The notes: generated by a model from the sequence alone, not told the origin. A stretch of 64,000 nt of DNA from JAOABP01 sp964590395 (GCA_964590395.1 CAZPVT010000005.1:192989-256988); one strand, 5' to 3'. Positions 25,483-34,767 are shown, counted from the stretch's first letter. Numbers and translations are program-made.

Positions 25483-26841
25483 TCATTTTTTGAGTTTAAG
25501 AAACGCAAGCGCCGCATTGACCGAGTCTACCGGTACGGCAGTTAATCCACTGATCTTCGGCTGACTGCTGAGAACGGGTAACAGTGCTTTTCTGAACCCC
25601 AGACGACGTGCTTCATTGAGCCTTGCGGCGATGCGCGCTACTGATCTAATTTCTCCCGCCAGACCAACTTCGCCGATGAGGACGATGTCCTTGGGTAACG
25701 GTACATTAACTAGTGCTGAAGATAATGTACAGATAACGCCCAGGTCAACTGCCGGTTCAGTCAGTTTTAATCCTCCGGCGACATTGAGAAAGATATCCCG
25801 GTTGCCTACGCGGATACCCGCCCGGCGTTCCAAAATACCTAGAAGCAATGTCAAACGTCGCAGGTCAAAACCAGTAGTGACACGCTGGGGGAGAGGGAAA
25901 GGTGTTGGAGCAGCAAGCGCCTGAACTTCCACCAGTAGTGGTCGGGTTCCCTCGAGCGTTACCACTACTGCAGATCCGGAGACATCGGGCCGGCGCTCAG
26001 CGAGAAAAAGCTCAGAAGGATTTGGGACCTCCACCAACCCGGTGTCAGTCATTTCAAAAACACCGATTTCGTTCGTCGGTCCGTAGCGATTTTTCACCGT
26101 GCGGACAATGCGATAGTTCTGGGTGGATTCGCCTTCAAAATACAGCACGGTGTCGACCATATGCTCTAAGGTCTTTGGACCGGCAATTGCACCAAATTTT
26201 GTTACATGACCGATAATGAAGACCGATAGGTGATGAGCTTTTGCTATTTTCAGTAATTCTCCGGTGCATTCACGTACTTGGGCAATACTACCCGGCGCAC
26301 TAGTCAGTTCCGGATTGATTAATGTCTGAATGGAGTCAATTACCAGGAGTCCGGGTTTAGTTTGGTTTACTCCCGCAATAATTTCATCAAGGTCAACAGA
26401 GCACAATAGATAAAATTCTTCTGCTATGTCTTCCAGTCTTTGGGCACGCAAGCGGACTTGCTCACCTGATTCTTCACCGGTAACATATAACACAGGGATT
26501 TTTCTCCGGGCAATCCTGATGCAAACTTGCATCAGGAGGGTAGATTTGCCGATGCCTGGTTCCCCGCCCAGAAGTAAAAGCGAACCGGGAACAATACCTC
26601 CGCCTAACACTCGGTCAAGTTCGTTGATACCGGTGCTAAGCCGGGTAACTGTTTGGAGTGAGATTTCGTTCAGCCGATAGATTTGGGTGGTTACGGTAAT
26701 GGTTCGTTTCGCTTTGGTTTGTTTTTTCTCGGGAGTTTTTTCTTCCACCAAGGTATTCCATTCTCCACAATTCGGACATTTTCCAAGCCAACGCGGAGTC
26801 ATATAACCGCAGTTTTGACAAACGAAATGAGTGGTTCTCAT
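25483..26841 (-). CDS. radA: DNA repair protein RadA/Sms
   Basis: A 452-residue branch-migration helicase acting with RecA. The N-terminal zinc finger uses Cys 8, 11, 22 and 25 (CQNCG, KCPNCGEW). The Walker A GGEPGIGKST is at residues 92-101. The KNRYGPTNEIGVFEM motif near 250 is the RadA signature, and the C-terminal third is the Lon-like domain. Its ATG abuts the dnaB stop (TAAATG), and a PIN-TRAM gene follows. Confidence 0.97.
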   Translation of the reverse strand: MRTTHFVCQNCGYMTPRWLGKCPNCGEWNTLVEEKTPEKKQTKAKRTITVTTQIYRLNEISLQTVTRLSTGINELDRVLGGGIVPGSLLLLGGEPGIGKSTLLMQVCIRIARRKIPVLYVTGEESGEQVRLRAQRLEDIAEEFYLLCSVDLDEIIAGVNQTKPGLLVIDSIQTLINPELTSAPGSIAQVRECTGELLKIAKAHHLSVFIIGHVTKFGAIAGPKTLEHMVDTVLYFEGESTQNYRIVRTVKNRYGPTNEIGVFEMTDTGLVEVPNPSELFLAERRPDVSGSAVVVTLEGTRPLLVEVQALAAPTPFPLPQRVTTGFDLRRLTLLLGILERRAGIRVGNRDIFLNVAGGLKLTEPAVDLGVICTLSSALVNVPLPKDIVLIGEVGLAGEIRSVARIAARLNEARRLGFRKALLPVLSSQPKISGLTAVPVDSVNAALAFLKLKK

Positions 26842-28260
26842 TTAGATATCGAAGTCTTCTGTGCCGGTTGATTCCGGTTCGTAGGCGAAACGGGTTTCGG
26901 TGTTTTCAAAGCGCATATATTCATAGAGAAAAACCAAATGAATTGTATCGGTAGGTCCATTGCGTTGTTTGGCGATGTTAAGTTCGGCATCCCGCTTTAT
27001 GTTTTCATCCAACGTTGCCCATTCTTTTGTTCGATAGGCTGCATCCCGGTACAAAAGCAGTACAACATCAGCATCCTGTTCAAGTGCCCCTGATTCGCGC
27101 AGATCAGCAAGTTGCGGTCTTTTATTTTGGCGATGGTCAGGCGCACGGGACAGTTGAGATACAGCGATTACCGGGATATTCAGTTCTTTTGCCATCGCTT
27201 TAAGTGCCTGTGATATTTCTGTGATCTCCTGCTGACGGTTATATTCTCGGCGCCGGCTATAATGAGGTTTCATCAATTGGAGGTAGTCAATGATAATCAG
27301 TCCCAAATTAGGGTATTCAGTTTTCAGTCGACGAGCCCTTGCCCGTACCTCTAGTGCATTCAATGAGCTCGAGTCATCGATGAACAGCTGCGCTTCGGAA
27401 AGTCGTCCTACTGCGGTGACTATCCGGGTGTATTCCTGATTATTGAGTTGCCCACGGCGCAATTGATTGAGAGTAACACGCGACTCCGAACAGATCAAAC
27501 GCTGAATCAAACTGGTGGTGGACATTTCTAAACTAAAAATGGCGATCGGAATCGTTTTTTTTATCCGGGTTGTAGTATTTGCCGCAATATTCAGGGCAAA
27601 AGCGGTCTTGCCCATTCCAGGACGGCCCGCGATGATGATAAAATCACCAGGTTGAAATCCACTGGTAAGCGCGTCCAGGTCCCGATAACCGGTTTCTACA
27701 CCGGTAATGTACTGTTTCTGCCCGCGCATTTTTTCAATACGGTCCATTTCGGGCAGTAGCTGATCCCGCACCAGCAGGAATTGCCGGCGTCCGCCAGTCT
27801 GTCGCAACTGGAAGATTTTACTTTCCGCCTGTTCCAACAGTTCTTCCGGTGACCGGCCTTCATCATAAGCCTCCTGCACAATTTCAGTTGCAGTCTGAAT
27901 CAATTGTCGCTGAACAGCTTTTTCTAAGACTAACCGGGCATGTTCTTCACAGTTGGCTGATGTTATCACCGTGTCCAGGAGGCTGGCAACAAATGGCTGT
28001 CCGCCGATAGAATCCAATTCTTTCATCTGCCGGAGCTGATTAGTGACCGTGATGATGTCATAGGGTTCCTTGCGGTCAAACAGCGCCAGGATTGCCTCAT
28101 AGACCCGGCGATGGGCAAGCGAATAAAAGTGTTCCGGTCGAAGAAAGTGCATCGCTTTCGGCAGCGCTTCTGGGTCTAAGAGAATAGCGCCCAGTACCGC
28201 GGCTTCTGCTTCCAGTGCCTGCGGTGGTTTTTTATCAAACCGTCCCGGTTCCGCTGCCAT
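26842..28260 (-). CDS. dnaB: Replicative DNA helicase DnaB
   Basis: A 472-residue hexameric helicase. The N-terminal primase-interacting domain (PPQALEAEAAVLGAILLDPEAL) is followed by the RecA-like motor with Walker A GRPGMGKTAFALNIA, Walker B LIIIDYLQLM, and motifs AVSQLSR and RESGALEQDADVV. There is no intein. The start overlaps the end of coaBC by 26 bases; the ATG at 28260 gives a normal N-terminus. Confidence 0.97.
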   Translation of the reverse strand: MAAEPGRFDKKPPQALEAEAAVLGAILLDPEALPKAMHFLRPEHFYSLAHRRVYEAILALFDRKEPYDIITVTNQLRQMKELDSIGGQPFVASLLDTVITSANCEEHARLVLEKAVQRQLIQTATEIVQEAYDEGRSPEELLEQAESKIFQLRQTGGRRQFLLVRDQLLPEMDRIEKMRGQKQYITGVETGYRDLDALTSGFQPGDFIIIAGRPGMGKTAFALNIAANTTTRIKKTIPIAIFSLEMSTTSLIQRLICSESRVTLNQLRRGQLNNQEYTRIVTAVGRLSEAQLFIDDSSSLNALEVRARARRLKTEYPNLGLIIIDYLQLMKPHYSRRREYNRQQEITEISQALKAMAKELNIPVIAVSQLSRAPDHRQNKRPQLADLRESGALEQDADVVLLLYRDAAYRTKEWATLDENIKRDAELNIAKQRNGPTDTIHLVFLYEYMRFENTETRFAYEPESTGTEDFDI

Positions 28261-29476
28261 CGTTATTCAATCTTTGATTTCGTTCCCAGAACAATTGGGC
28301 GACAACTTTTACCAATACCAGCGCAAAATCCGACTTACTCATTTCGGCCATGGTCAGTATTTTACCGGAAGAAAAAATCAGTGTCGGATTGATTCTATCA
28401 GAACCAGCGGTAGCGGTTGGGTTGGCAACGATCAAATCAAGATATTTTTCCCGCAGTTTAACTTTTGCCCTTGCCAGTGAGTCGTCATGGGAAAAGCCGA
28501 TTAATAATGGGCGATGCGTTTGGCGACTAGCAAGGGTCAAAATATCATTAGTCTTTTTCAATTGTAGGGTTAGATTCAGTTGATGCAGTTTCTTTCGAGC
28601 GGACTGGACGGGTTGATAATCAGCAACTGCTGCGCACATTATCAAAATTTTTGCCGATGGTAGATGTTTAATCACCGCATCGCTCATTTCCTCAGCGGTA
28701 CGCACTCGCACGGTATCCGATGGAAGTGGGACCGATACTGCCCCAGCGATTAAAGTTGTTGTAGCCCCAACTGCTCGGAGTATCCGGGTGATTTCTATGC
28801 CCAGGAGTCCACTGGCACGATTGGTTATTATGCGCACCGGATCAATTGGTTCTTCGGTTCGGCCAGTGGTAACGAGAACCGGTACATCCTTTAGACTGGG
28901 AATTTCATCCAGACTCACTCGGCAGGCAGTAAGGATGTCTTCCACAGGTGCCATTCTGCCGACGCCGACTTGGCCACAAGCAAGTTCCCCAGGAGCCGGC
29001 ATTACCATTCGATAGCCCAAAGTGGTCAGTTTATTTACATTCGCCTGAACAACTTGGTTTAACCACATATACTGGTTCATTGCGGGAGCAAAAATTACTC
29101 GACCGGCGCACACCTTTTCTGGAGGAACTGCCAAAAGAAGCGTTGAGAGCAGGTCATCGGCAATACCGTTTGCTAACTTTCCGATGATATTTGCGGTGGC
29201 GGGTGCTACAACAATCAGATCCGATTTCCCGGCGAGATCAACATGCTCTACCTTTTGGCTAAAGGTCCTGGATTTAGGGAAAAGACTTACTGCGACCTCC
29301 CTGCCGGTAAGAGCGCGGAACGAATCGACCCCAACCAATTTGATTGCAGAGCGGGTCAGAACCGAGGTAACCTGCCAATTCTGTTTGTGAAATAGGCGCA
29401 CCAACTCCAGTGCTTTATATGCAGCAATACTGCCACAGACACCGAGCAAAACTTCTAATTGTTTTTTTGTTGTCAC
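28235..29476 (-). CDS. coaBC: Bifunctional coenzyme A biosynthesis protein CoaBC
   Basis: A 413-residue bifunctional enzyme. The N-terminal half is the flavin-dependent phosphopantothenoylcysteine decarboxylase (GSIAAYKALEL, PAMNQYMW, GELACGQVGVGRM). The C-terminal half is the CTP-dependent phosphopantothenate-cysteine ligase (VTTGRTEEPIDPVRIITNRASG). The start is GTG at 29476. It is in the common gmk-rpoZ-coaBC order, and its partner coaD lies at 35925 in another operon. Confidence 0.95.
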   Translation of the reverse strand: MTTKKQLEVLLGVCGSIAAYKALELVRLFHKQNWQVTSVLTRSAIKLVGVDSFRALTGREVAVSLFPKSRTFSQKVEHVDLAGKSDLIVVAPATANIIGKLANGIADDLLSTLLLAVPPEKVCAGRVIFAPAMNQYMWLNQVVQANVNKLTTLGYRMVMPAPGELACGQVGVGRMAPVEDILTACRVSLDEIPSLKDVPVLVTTGRTEEPIDPVRIITNRASGLLGIEITRILRAVGATTTLIAGAVSVPLPSDTVRVRTAEEMSDAVIKHLPSAKILIMCAAVADYQPVQSARKKLHQLNLTLQLKKTNDILTLASRQTHRPLLIGFSHDDSLARAKVKLREKYLDLIVANPTATAGSDRINPTLIFSSGKILTMAEMSKSDFALVLVKVVAQLFWERNQRLNNDGSGTGTV

Positions 29477-29511
29477 CTGGCGCCGCTCCCGTGAACTGAT
29501 GGAATCGAGAA

Positions 29512-29841
29512 TTAAAACCGTCGGCTACTTGGGGTAGTTTTCCCCACCCGGGCTGATTTTTTACTTCCGGGTTCAGGGGTTGGCTCGGTCTCTTTTCTTT
29601 TTCCTTCCATAGATGACTTCGGCTGAGAAGCAGCGAGGATTTCCTCTTCGGTCAGTGGGACGAACTTCAACTCTTCCCGCAACAAACGGCGCAAGGCGTA
29701 CTCATAAGGGGTACCTGGTAGTTGAATTTCGTCCCGACTGATTGCGTCGATTAAACGACGTGCCTCAAGTGCTGCGACATTCAAAGCCAAGTACTTGTTA
29801 GGTAAAACACGCCACAACTGTTCAACAGATACATATTTCAT
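29512..29841 (-). CDS. rpoZ: RNA polymerase omega subunit
   Basis: A 109-residue omega-family protein. Residues 1-75 carry the fold, with the signature NKYLALNVAALEARRLID (Rpb6-like). The last 35 residues are a low-complexity tail rich in Lys, Ser, Thr and Pro, probably disordered. It is preceded by GGAGGTAAA and lies between gmk and coaBC, the usual place for rpoZ. Confidence 0.9.
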   Translation of the reverse strand: MKYVSVEQLWRVLPNKYLALNVAALEARRLIDAISRDEIQLPGTPYEYALRRLLREELKFVPLTEEEILAASQPKSSMEGKRKETEPTPEPGSKKSARVGKTTPSSRRF

Positions 29842-29850
29842 TTTACCTCC

Positions 29851-30450
29851 TTAATAAATTTTAATACCTCGACAGGTTCGCAATCGTTCGGCGTGGATAA
29901 TACCGAGGACAGCGCGAACCGCCTTACTTAACTTATCATTTATTATATAATAGTCAAACTCAATAATGCTGGCTAACTCAGAAGTGAGCGCTTCCTGTCG
30001 TTGCCGCAACTCTTCTCGGCTTTCGGTCCCCCTTTTTGCTAATCGGTGTTTAAGTTCTTGAAGACTGGGGGGGGCAATGAATATGCCCACCATGTCCGGC
30101 AGGAAGTTTCTACAGGAACGCATACCTTGGATGTCTAGGTCGGCGATCACATCTCTTCCTTTGGCGAATGCTCTTTCAATAGGTTCTTTCGGTGTACCAT
30201 AAAAATGACCGTACACTTGGGCATATTCTAATAGTTGATTGTTATGCACCATCTGTTGGAATTCTTCGTCGGTGACGAAGATATAACTCCTGCCCGGCTG
30301 CTCACTTCTTCTGGGGGGGCGTGTAGTTACGGAAACCGAATAAAGAATTCTTTTATCCCGGCGAACTACCTCCCGACAGATTGTCGTTTTCCCCGCACCA
30401 GATGGCGAAGAAACGACGATGAGAAACGGTTTGTGTTTCCTATTCCACAT
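29851..30450 (-). CDS. gmk: Guanylate kinase
   Basis: A 199-residue kinase that converts GMP to GDP. The P-loop SSPSGAGKTT is at residues 14-23, the GMP-binding segment with TTRPPR at about 41-46, and the DIQGM Walker B-like motif near 99. It overlaps the yicC stop by 11 bases and precedes rpoZ. Confidence 0.96.
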   Translation of the reverse strand: MWNRKHKPFLIVVSSPSGAGKTTICREVVRRDKRILYSVSVTTRPPRRSEQPGRSYIFVTDEEFQQMVHNNQLLEYAQVYGHFYGTPKEPIERAFAKGRDVIADLDIQGMRSCRNFLPDMVGIFIAPPSLQELKHRLAKRGTESREELRQRQEALTSELASIIEFDYYIINDKLSKAVRAVLGIIHAERLRTCRGIKIY

Positions 30451-31315
30451 TTCGTACCTGTTCCTTCAGTTTTTCAATTTCGCCCTTAATTTCGATTGCC
30501 CGACGGGAAATGATCACATCTCGCGCCTTGGCGGCTAAAGTGTCAGTTTCTCGTAACATCTCCTGGGCGATAAAGTCCAGTTTTTTTCCAGAAGCGACGC
30601 CGCTGCACAATGCCCGCAAAAACATACTGCAATGACTCCGTAGACGCACACACTCTTCGTGGATATCAAGACGCTCAGCAATAAAACCAACTTCTTCAAT
30701 GATCCGCTTCGGGTTCGCCTGAATATTCATACGCTTTAACTGTTCGATTAAACTCTCTCGGCGTTCTGCCAATCGTTTGGGAATACGTTCCTCAACTAAC
30801 TTCAGCGCCCGCCTAATTTTACTTACCCGCCGGCGTAGATCCTTTACCAAGTTTCTCCCTTCGGACTCTTTCATTCGGTTCAATTCCTTCAGCGCCTTAA
30901 CGATAACCCTTTTGCTCGTCTGCCAAACTCGGATCCCATTAGCATTCTTCTTTCTGGTAGTGATAACTCCGGGTAGACCCAGTAGAGTGTTGATGTCCAC
31001 TTCCCCGGCTATCGCATATTTTTTCTTCAACTCTCGGCTCAAAAGTAGGTAGCTCACCACCGCATTTCGGTCAACCTCAATGCAGGCGTCGGCACCGGTT
31101 TCGTCTAATGTTACCTGTAACTGTACATACCCGCGGCGCACCCAGCGGCGTACTATGTTATGTATCTCCCGTTCATAGCCACTTAACACCGGCGGCAACT
31201 TTGAAATTAACTCAAAATATTTATGATTAACCGACCGGATGTCAACTGCTACCCGGGTTTCGATTTCGGGGACGACGCCTTCGGCCTGGCCAACACCGGT
31301 CATACTACGAATCAT
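30440..31315 (-). CDS. yicC: YicC-family endoribonuclease
   Basis: A 291-residue protein with the family start MIRSMTGVGQAEG, then VDIRSVNHKYFEL, and the C-terminal signature KKLDFIAQEMLRETDTLAAKARD. YicC/YloC proteins are RNA endonucleases. The yicC-gmk-rpoZ order is widely conserved. It starts one base after the dtd stop. Confidence 0.94.
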   Translation of the reverse strand: MIRSMTGVGQAEGVVPEIETRVAVDIRSVNHKYFELISKLPPVLSGYEREIHNIVRRWVRRGYVQLQVTLDETGADACIEVDRNAVVSYLLLSRELKKKYAIAGEVDINTLLGLPGVITTRKKNANGIRVWQTSKRVIVKALKELNRMKESEGRNLVKDLRRRVSKIRRALKLVEERIPKRLAERRESLIEQLKRMNIQANPKRIIEEVGFIAERLDIHEECVRLRSHCSMFLRALCSGVASGKKLDFIAQEMLRETDTLAAKARDVIISRRAIEIKGEIEKLKEQVRNVE

Positions 31316-31316
31316 A

Positions 31317-31754
31317 TTACTCCTCCATCAAAATCGTTACTGGGCCACGGTTCATCAGTTCTACATCCATATATTCACCAAACCTTCCCGTCTTGACCGT
31401 AATACCAAGGTAACGCAACTCCGCTACAAAGTGTTCATATAGCTGTTCAGCTCGTTTCGGTTCACAGGCACTGGAAAACGAAGGTCTGAGTCCTTGATCA
31501 GTATCAGCGTAAAGTGTCACCTGCGAGACAACGAGAACCGAACCACCGGTTTCTAATAGCGAATGGTTCATTTTTCCCCTTGCGTCATCCCAGATCCGCA
31601 GGCGGGCAATCTTAACTGCCAGTTTTTGGCAGATAACTTCATTATCCTGTTTCCCGACCCCGAGAAAAACTACCAACCCCGGTCCAATTTCGGCAATCGC
31701 TTTTTCACCTATCCTTACTTTCGCTTTTGCCACTCTTTGTAAAAGCGCCCGCAT
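31317..31754 (-). CDS. dtd: D-aminoacyl-tRNA deacylase
   Basis: A 145-residue homodimeric enzyme that hydrolyses D-aminoacyl-tRNA. It starts MRALLQRVAKAKV and keeps the active-site motifs SQVTLYAD (usually SQFTL) and NRGPVT near the C-terminus. It lies directly upstream of yicC and downstream of the DJ-1-like gene in the same unit. Confidence 0.95.
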   Translation of the reverse strand: MRALLQRVAKAKVRIGEKAIAEIGPGLVVFLGVGKQDNEVICQKLAVKIARLRIWDDARGKMNHSLLETGGSVLVVSQVTLYADTDQGLRPSFSSACEPKRAEQLYEHFVAELRYLGITVKTGRFGEYMDVELMNRGPVTILMEE

Positions 31755-31763
31755 CCTACAGTG

Positions 31764-32369
31764 TTACTTTAACATCCGTACTAAAACACGGGCAAGACGA
31801 TGGGTATCTTCTGCCTTGGCTGCAGTGATGATGTTGCCATCACGCACAACACTACTAAAGCGATACCGAGCACCGTTTTCACGCAACACCCGGATACAGT
31901 AAAAATCGGGGAAAACAGTTGCTGATCTGTTTTGCAGCACACCGGCACGAGCAAGAATAAGCGGCGCCAGTTCCACTGCGGCAATAAGCCGTCCTTTCAC
32001 AGTAAAGTTTTGGCAGCGGTTAAATAATACAGTGTCCTTCCAGTAGGCGACTAATCCTGGACCATTGATCAGCACCATAGCCGAGAAATCTGCCGGGGTA
32101 ATATCTTTTAAAAGTGCCTGTGGTTTAACAAGCAAACCATCAATACCTTGAGCGGCAGTGGTGTCGTTGGCAACGACAACAATGGGGATTTCAGCCCGTT
32201 CTAATACCTTAATTATTACCTGGTATTCATCTTCACGGAATAAATGGCTTGGAATATAAACCGCAACAGGACGCAGATCTTTATTATCATCAACAGTTGT
32301 TATAACTGTAGTACTGCCGGTTGCGGTGAACCAACCTAACAGTGTCAAGATTAAAAGCCTCATCTGCAC
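31764..32369 (-). CDS. Exported DJ-1/PfpI-like protein lacking the nucleophile Cys
   Basis: A 201-residue protein. An N-terminal hydrophobic segment (residues 1-20) looks like a signal peptide. The rest follows the DJ-1/PfpI pattern: VAVYIPSHLFREDEYQV, FSAMVLINGPGLVAYWKD, then DGNIITAAKAEDTHRLA. At the nucleophile elbow, where active members have AICHGP, it reads AAVELAP, so the Cys and the following His are missing and it is probably not a peptidase or deglycase. The start is GTG at 32369 (alternative ATG 32363), six bases after a -10 box. It is the first gene of the dtd-to-radA unit. Confidence 0.75.
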   Translation of the reverse strand: MQMRLLILTLLGWFTATGSTTVITTVDDNKDLRPVAVYIPSHLFREDEYQVIIKVLERAEIPIVVVANDTTAAQGIDGLLVKPQALLKDITPADFSAMVLINGPGLVAYWKDTVLFNRCQNFTVKGRLIAAVELAPLILARAGVLQNRSATVFPDFYCIRVLRENGARYRFSSVVRDGNIITAAKAEDTHRLARVLVRMLK

Positions 32370-32375
32370 AGATAT

Positions 32376-32403
32376 AATTTATTTATTTTATTGGAAATGT
32401 CAA
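32376..32403 (-). promoter_or_regulatory. Promoter of the DJ-1-like to radA operon
   Basis: On the minus strand, TTGACA (32403-32398), 16 bases, TAAATT (32381-32376), then six bases to the GTG at 32369, with no Shine-Dalgarno sequence. This leaderless-type promoter could drive the nine genes down to 24882. Confidence 0.65.
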
Positions 32404-32466
32404 GAAAAATCAAAACTAAAATTAGATAAGCTTCTATTTAACATACACTTATGAAAAAGCATCGGT

Positions 32467-33186
32467 CTACTTATTGACTAGGTATTCTTTTAGATTTGTT
32501 GGGTTTTTTTGGATCCTGTCTTTTTTGCAGCTAATTGCTGCCAGGCCAAATCCGGCAATTATGGCATTGCGGTAAAAATTCTGTAAATGCAAATTCTCCT
32601 TTCCGGGACGGGCAAAGTGGTGAGGAATAAACTGATTATAGCCAGGGATTGTTATTTCATCGTTAGGTGGCGGAAGTAGATAGATGTGGTCGGGTGTTAC
32701 ACTCATTAATTGGGAGAATGTTTTTTGCCAGTTGGTTTTTGGGTCAGTGATTAATTCAAAACCAATCGAGTGAAATCCTGCCTCTTTGAGTATGGCAAAA
32801 TCGTCAATCGGTACCTGCTCGCCGGTAAACCTTAATGTCATCTGATCAAAACCTGATTCCCTCAGGACCTTTACCTTATGGTTGTCGATTGTGTTTGGTT
32901 GGAGCATAAGTGTCTGTTCTTCGGGAATGATAGCAAGCCGGTCATAAAGTGCTTGAAGGATCCGGTACATTTGGTCCAGGGTTAAAAGCGATGGTGCACA
33001 GCCAGCAAAAAAAACAGTAGAAAATGTTATTCCCCGGAAGTTCTTGCTACGGATATTAATTTCTTTTACGACCATAGAAACATACATCTCGGCAGTTTCC
33101 TGAGTATATTCTTCGGGCTGGATATTGAAACGGTGATCAGGAATTTTACCAAATGGGACGGTAACTGTGATGCCGTTTTTTGTCAT
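32467..33186 (-). CDS. HemW-like radical-SAM-fold protein without cluster cysteines
   Basis: A 239-residue protein whose middle resembles HemW/coproporphyrinogen III dehydrogenase-type radical SAM proteins. STVFFAGCAPSLLTLDQMYRIL aligns with the usual VFFGGGTPSLL block, TLMLQPNTID with the substrate-strand motif, and LRESGFDQMTL with the following helix. The N-terminal cluster motif (normally IPFCxxxCxYCxF) reads VPFGKIPDHRF, with no Cys. The C-terminal HemW domain is also absent, so the length is well below the usual 370-400. It is probably a non-catalytic relic or a haem-binding adaptor. It is cotranscribed with lepB, starting seven bases after it. Confidence 0.65.
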   Translation of the reverse strand: MTKNGITVTVPFGKIPDHRFNIQPEEYTQETAEMYVSMVVKEINIRSKNFRGITFSTVFFAGCAPSLLTLDQMYRILQALYDRLAIIPEEQTLMLQPNTIDNHKVKVLRESGFDQMTLRFTGEQVPIDDFAILKEAGFHSIGFELITDPKTNWQKTFSQLMSVTPDHIYLLPPPNDEITIPGYNQFIPHHFARPGKENLHLQNFYRNAIIAGFGLAAISCKKDRIQKNPTNLKEYLVNK

Positions 33187-33192
33187 TTTAAA

Positions 33193-34014
33193 CTACCGGA
33201 CCAATTTGCCGATACGGTTGAATCTAATTGCCCATGGGGAGATAATTATCCGGGCGATATTTGGCGCCGCGCGTGAGGAGAAGTAAATGATGAGTGGTTT
33301 TCCGCGGATATGGTTTAACGCCAGTGGTCCCCAGAAACGGGAATCCTCTGAGTTATCTCGGTTGTCCCCCATCGCAAAGATGTGTCCAGGGGGTACAACT
33401 ACCGGACCGAAGTTATCCCGGACATAAGGAGAGAGTTCGGAGCGATAAAAACTGCCGTTTTCCCATAATTGCTGAAATTCTGATTGCACTTGGACAGGAG
33501 GAGGAAAAGTATAATAAAATTTGTGTACTGCATAGGGGGCAATTTCCTGTTTACCATTAACGAACAATTCTTTATTACGTACCTCAACTGTATCGCCAGC
33601 GACTGCTACGCACCGTTTGATAAAATTGCGGGGTACATACCAGGTAAAAAAGTGTTTCTGACTATCCCAGAATATCGGCAAAAGTGGAAACCACTTAGGA
33701 AACAGTCGTTTGTAACGGTTAGGATGAAGCGAATCCACTGATATATCCGGGTCAAGGGGGAATCGGAAGATAACAATGTCTCCCCGTTTTGGTTCAGATA
33801 TGTTGATAATTGTACGGTTAGTGAAAGGAATCTTGATGCCATAGACAAATTTGTTTACCAGCATAAAGTCACCGATGGCGATAGTGTCCTCCATCGAGCC
33901 TGACGGGACTAAAAACGCCTCGACCAGAAAGGAACGGATGAGCAGGACCGCTACGATAACCGGCACCCATTCACGGAGCAAAGGTTTTAAACGGGTACCA
34001 ACGGATTTAGACAT
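33193..34014 (-). CDS. lepB: Signal peptidase I
   Basis: A 273-residue membrane protease that removes signal peptides. One membrane anchor (about residues 15-33) is followed by the catalytic Ser 40 in PSGSM and Lys 133 in FIKR. The C-terminal box E motif MGDNRDNSEDSR is present. The ATG at 34014 is ten bases after a -10 box and has no good Shine-Dalgarno sequence. It would process the exported proteins of this region. Confidence 0.96.
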   Translation of the reverse strand: MSKSVGTRLKPLLREWVPVIVAVLLIRSFLVEAFLVPSGSMEDTIAIGDFMLVNKFVYGIKIPFTNRTIINISEPKRGDIVIFRFPLDPDISVDSLHPNRYKRLFPKWFPLLPIFWDSQKHFFTWYVPRNFIKRCVAVAGDTVEVRNKELFVNGKQEIAPYAVHKFYYTFPPPVQVQSEFQQLWENGSFYRSELSPYVRDNFGPVVVPPGHIFAMGDNRDNSEDSRFWGPLALNHIRGKPLIIYFSSRAAPNIARIIISPWAIRFNRIGKLVR

Positions 34015-34024
34015 TTAATTAAGT

Positions 34025-34052
34025 AGTATAGGTTTAATGGCAAACAAGTCAA
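34025..34052 (-). promoter_or_regulatory. lepB promoter
   Basis: On the minus strand, TTGACT (34052-34047), 16 bases, TATACT (34030-34025), then ten bases to the ATG. The expected leader is only a few bases. Confidence 0.7.
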
Positions 34053-34067
34053 TAACTGACATTATGG

Positions 34068-34746
34068 TTAGGGCCGAATAAGTAGTGCGATGATAACAGC
34101 GATACCCAGCGCCGGGAGCATATTAATACCTTGATCTTTTTGACCTCCATGAGATTTAATCCAAGTCCGATTAGTATCAAACCACCGACAGGCTCAGTTC
34201 GTTAGTCACGGCTTCCAAAAGGAATGAACTGAGGAGGCGTGCGAAGATAGTCAAGCCTGCCTGATAAATAAACAAGGGTAATGCTGAGAACATTACGCCA
34301 ATTCCCAGTGCAGCAGTCAGGGCAACGGCAGCAAAGCCATCGAGGATAGATTTTGCCAGATAAAGAGATGGCGGTTGCCCCAGTCCTTCTTCTATAGAGC
34401 CAAGGATAGTCATAGAGCCCATACAGAAGATCAGAAACGCAGTTACTATCCCTTCAGTAAGGCAGGGGTTGCCGATTTTTAATTTTCTTTTCAGGTGTTC
34501 TACGGCATCGTTTAGGTGAAATTCAAAGTAGAGTAGTTCACCGATAATTGAACCTGAGACGAACGCAAATATCGTCAGCAGGATTTTCTTTGTAGTCAGT
34601 GCCATCGTGAAGCCCCAAAACAGTGTGAAGATGCCGATTGCTTGAAAGGTAATATTCTTCAATCGTTCGGGCAGATGGGGATGAATTGTCAGTCCAATTA
34701 TACTCCCGATAATCACGGTTATGGTGTTGATTAATGTTCCATACAC
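34068..34746 (-). pseudogene. DUF554 membrane protein, broken by two frameshifts near the C-terminus
   Basis: The first frame (34746 to the TGA at 34177) encodes a hydrophobic protein starting MYGTLINTITVIIGSIIGL, typical of DUF554, but it stops early after ELSLSVV. The missing end continues in another frame as GGLILIGLGLNLMEVKKIKV, and then in a third frame as NMLPALGIAVIIALLIRP, ending at a TAA at 34068-34070. Restoring one base near 34190 and one near 34120 gives about 226 residues, the usual family length. Either the gene is decaying or the assembly has two single-base errors. The start could also be TTG at 34749. A weak leaderless-type promoter (TTTACC, 17 bases, TATCAT) lies just upstream. 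Confidence 0.75.
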
Positions 34747-34767
34747 CAAAGTAATGATAATGATGTT

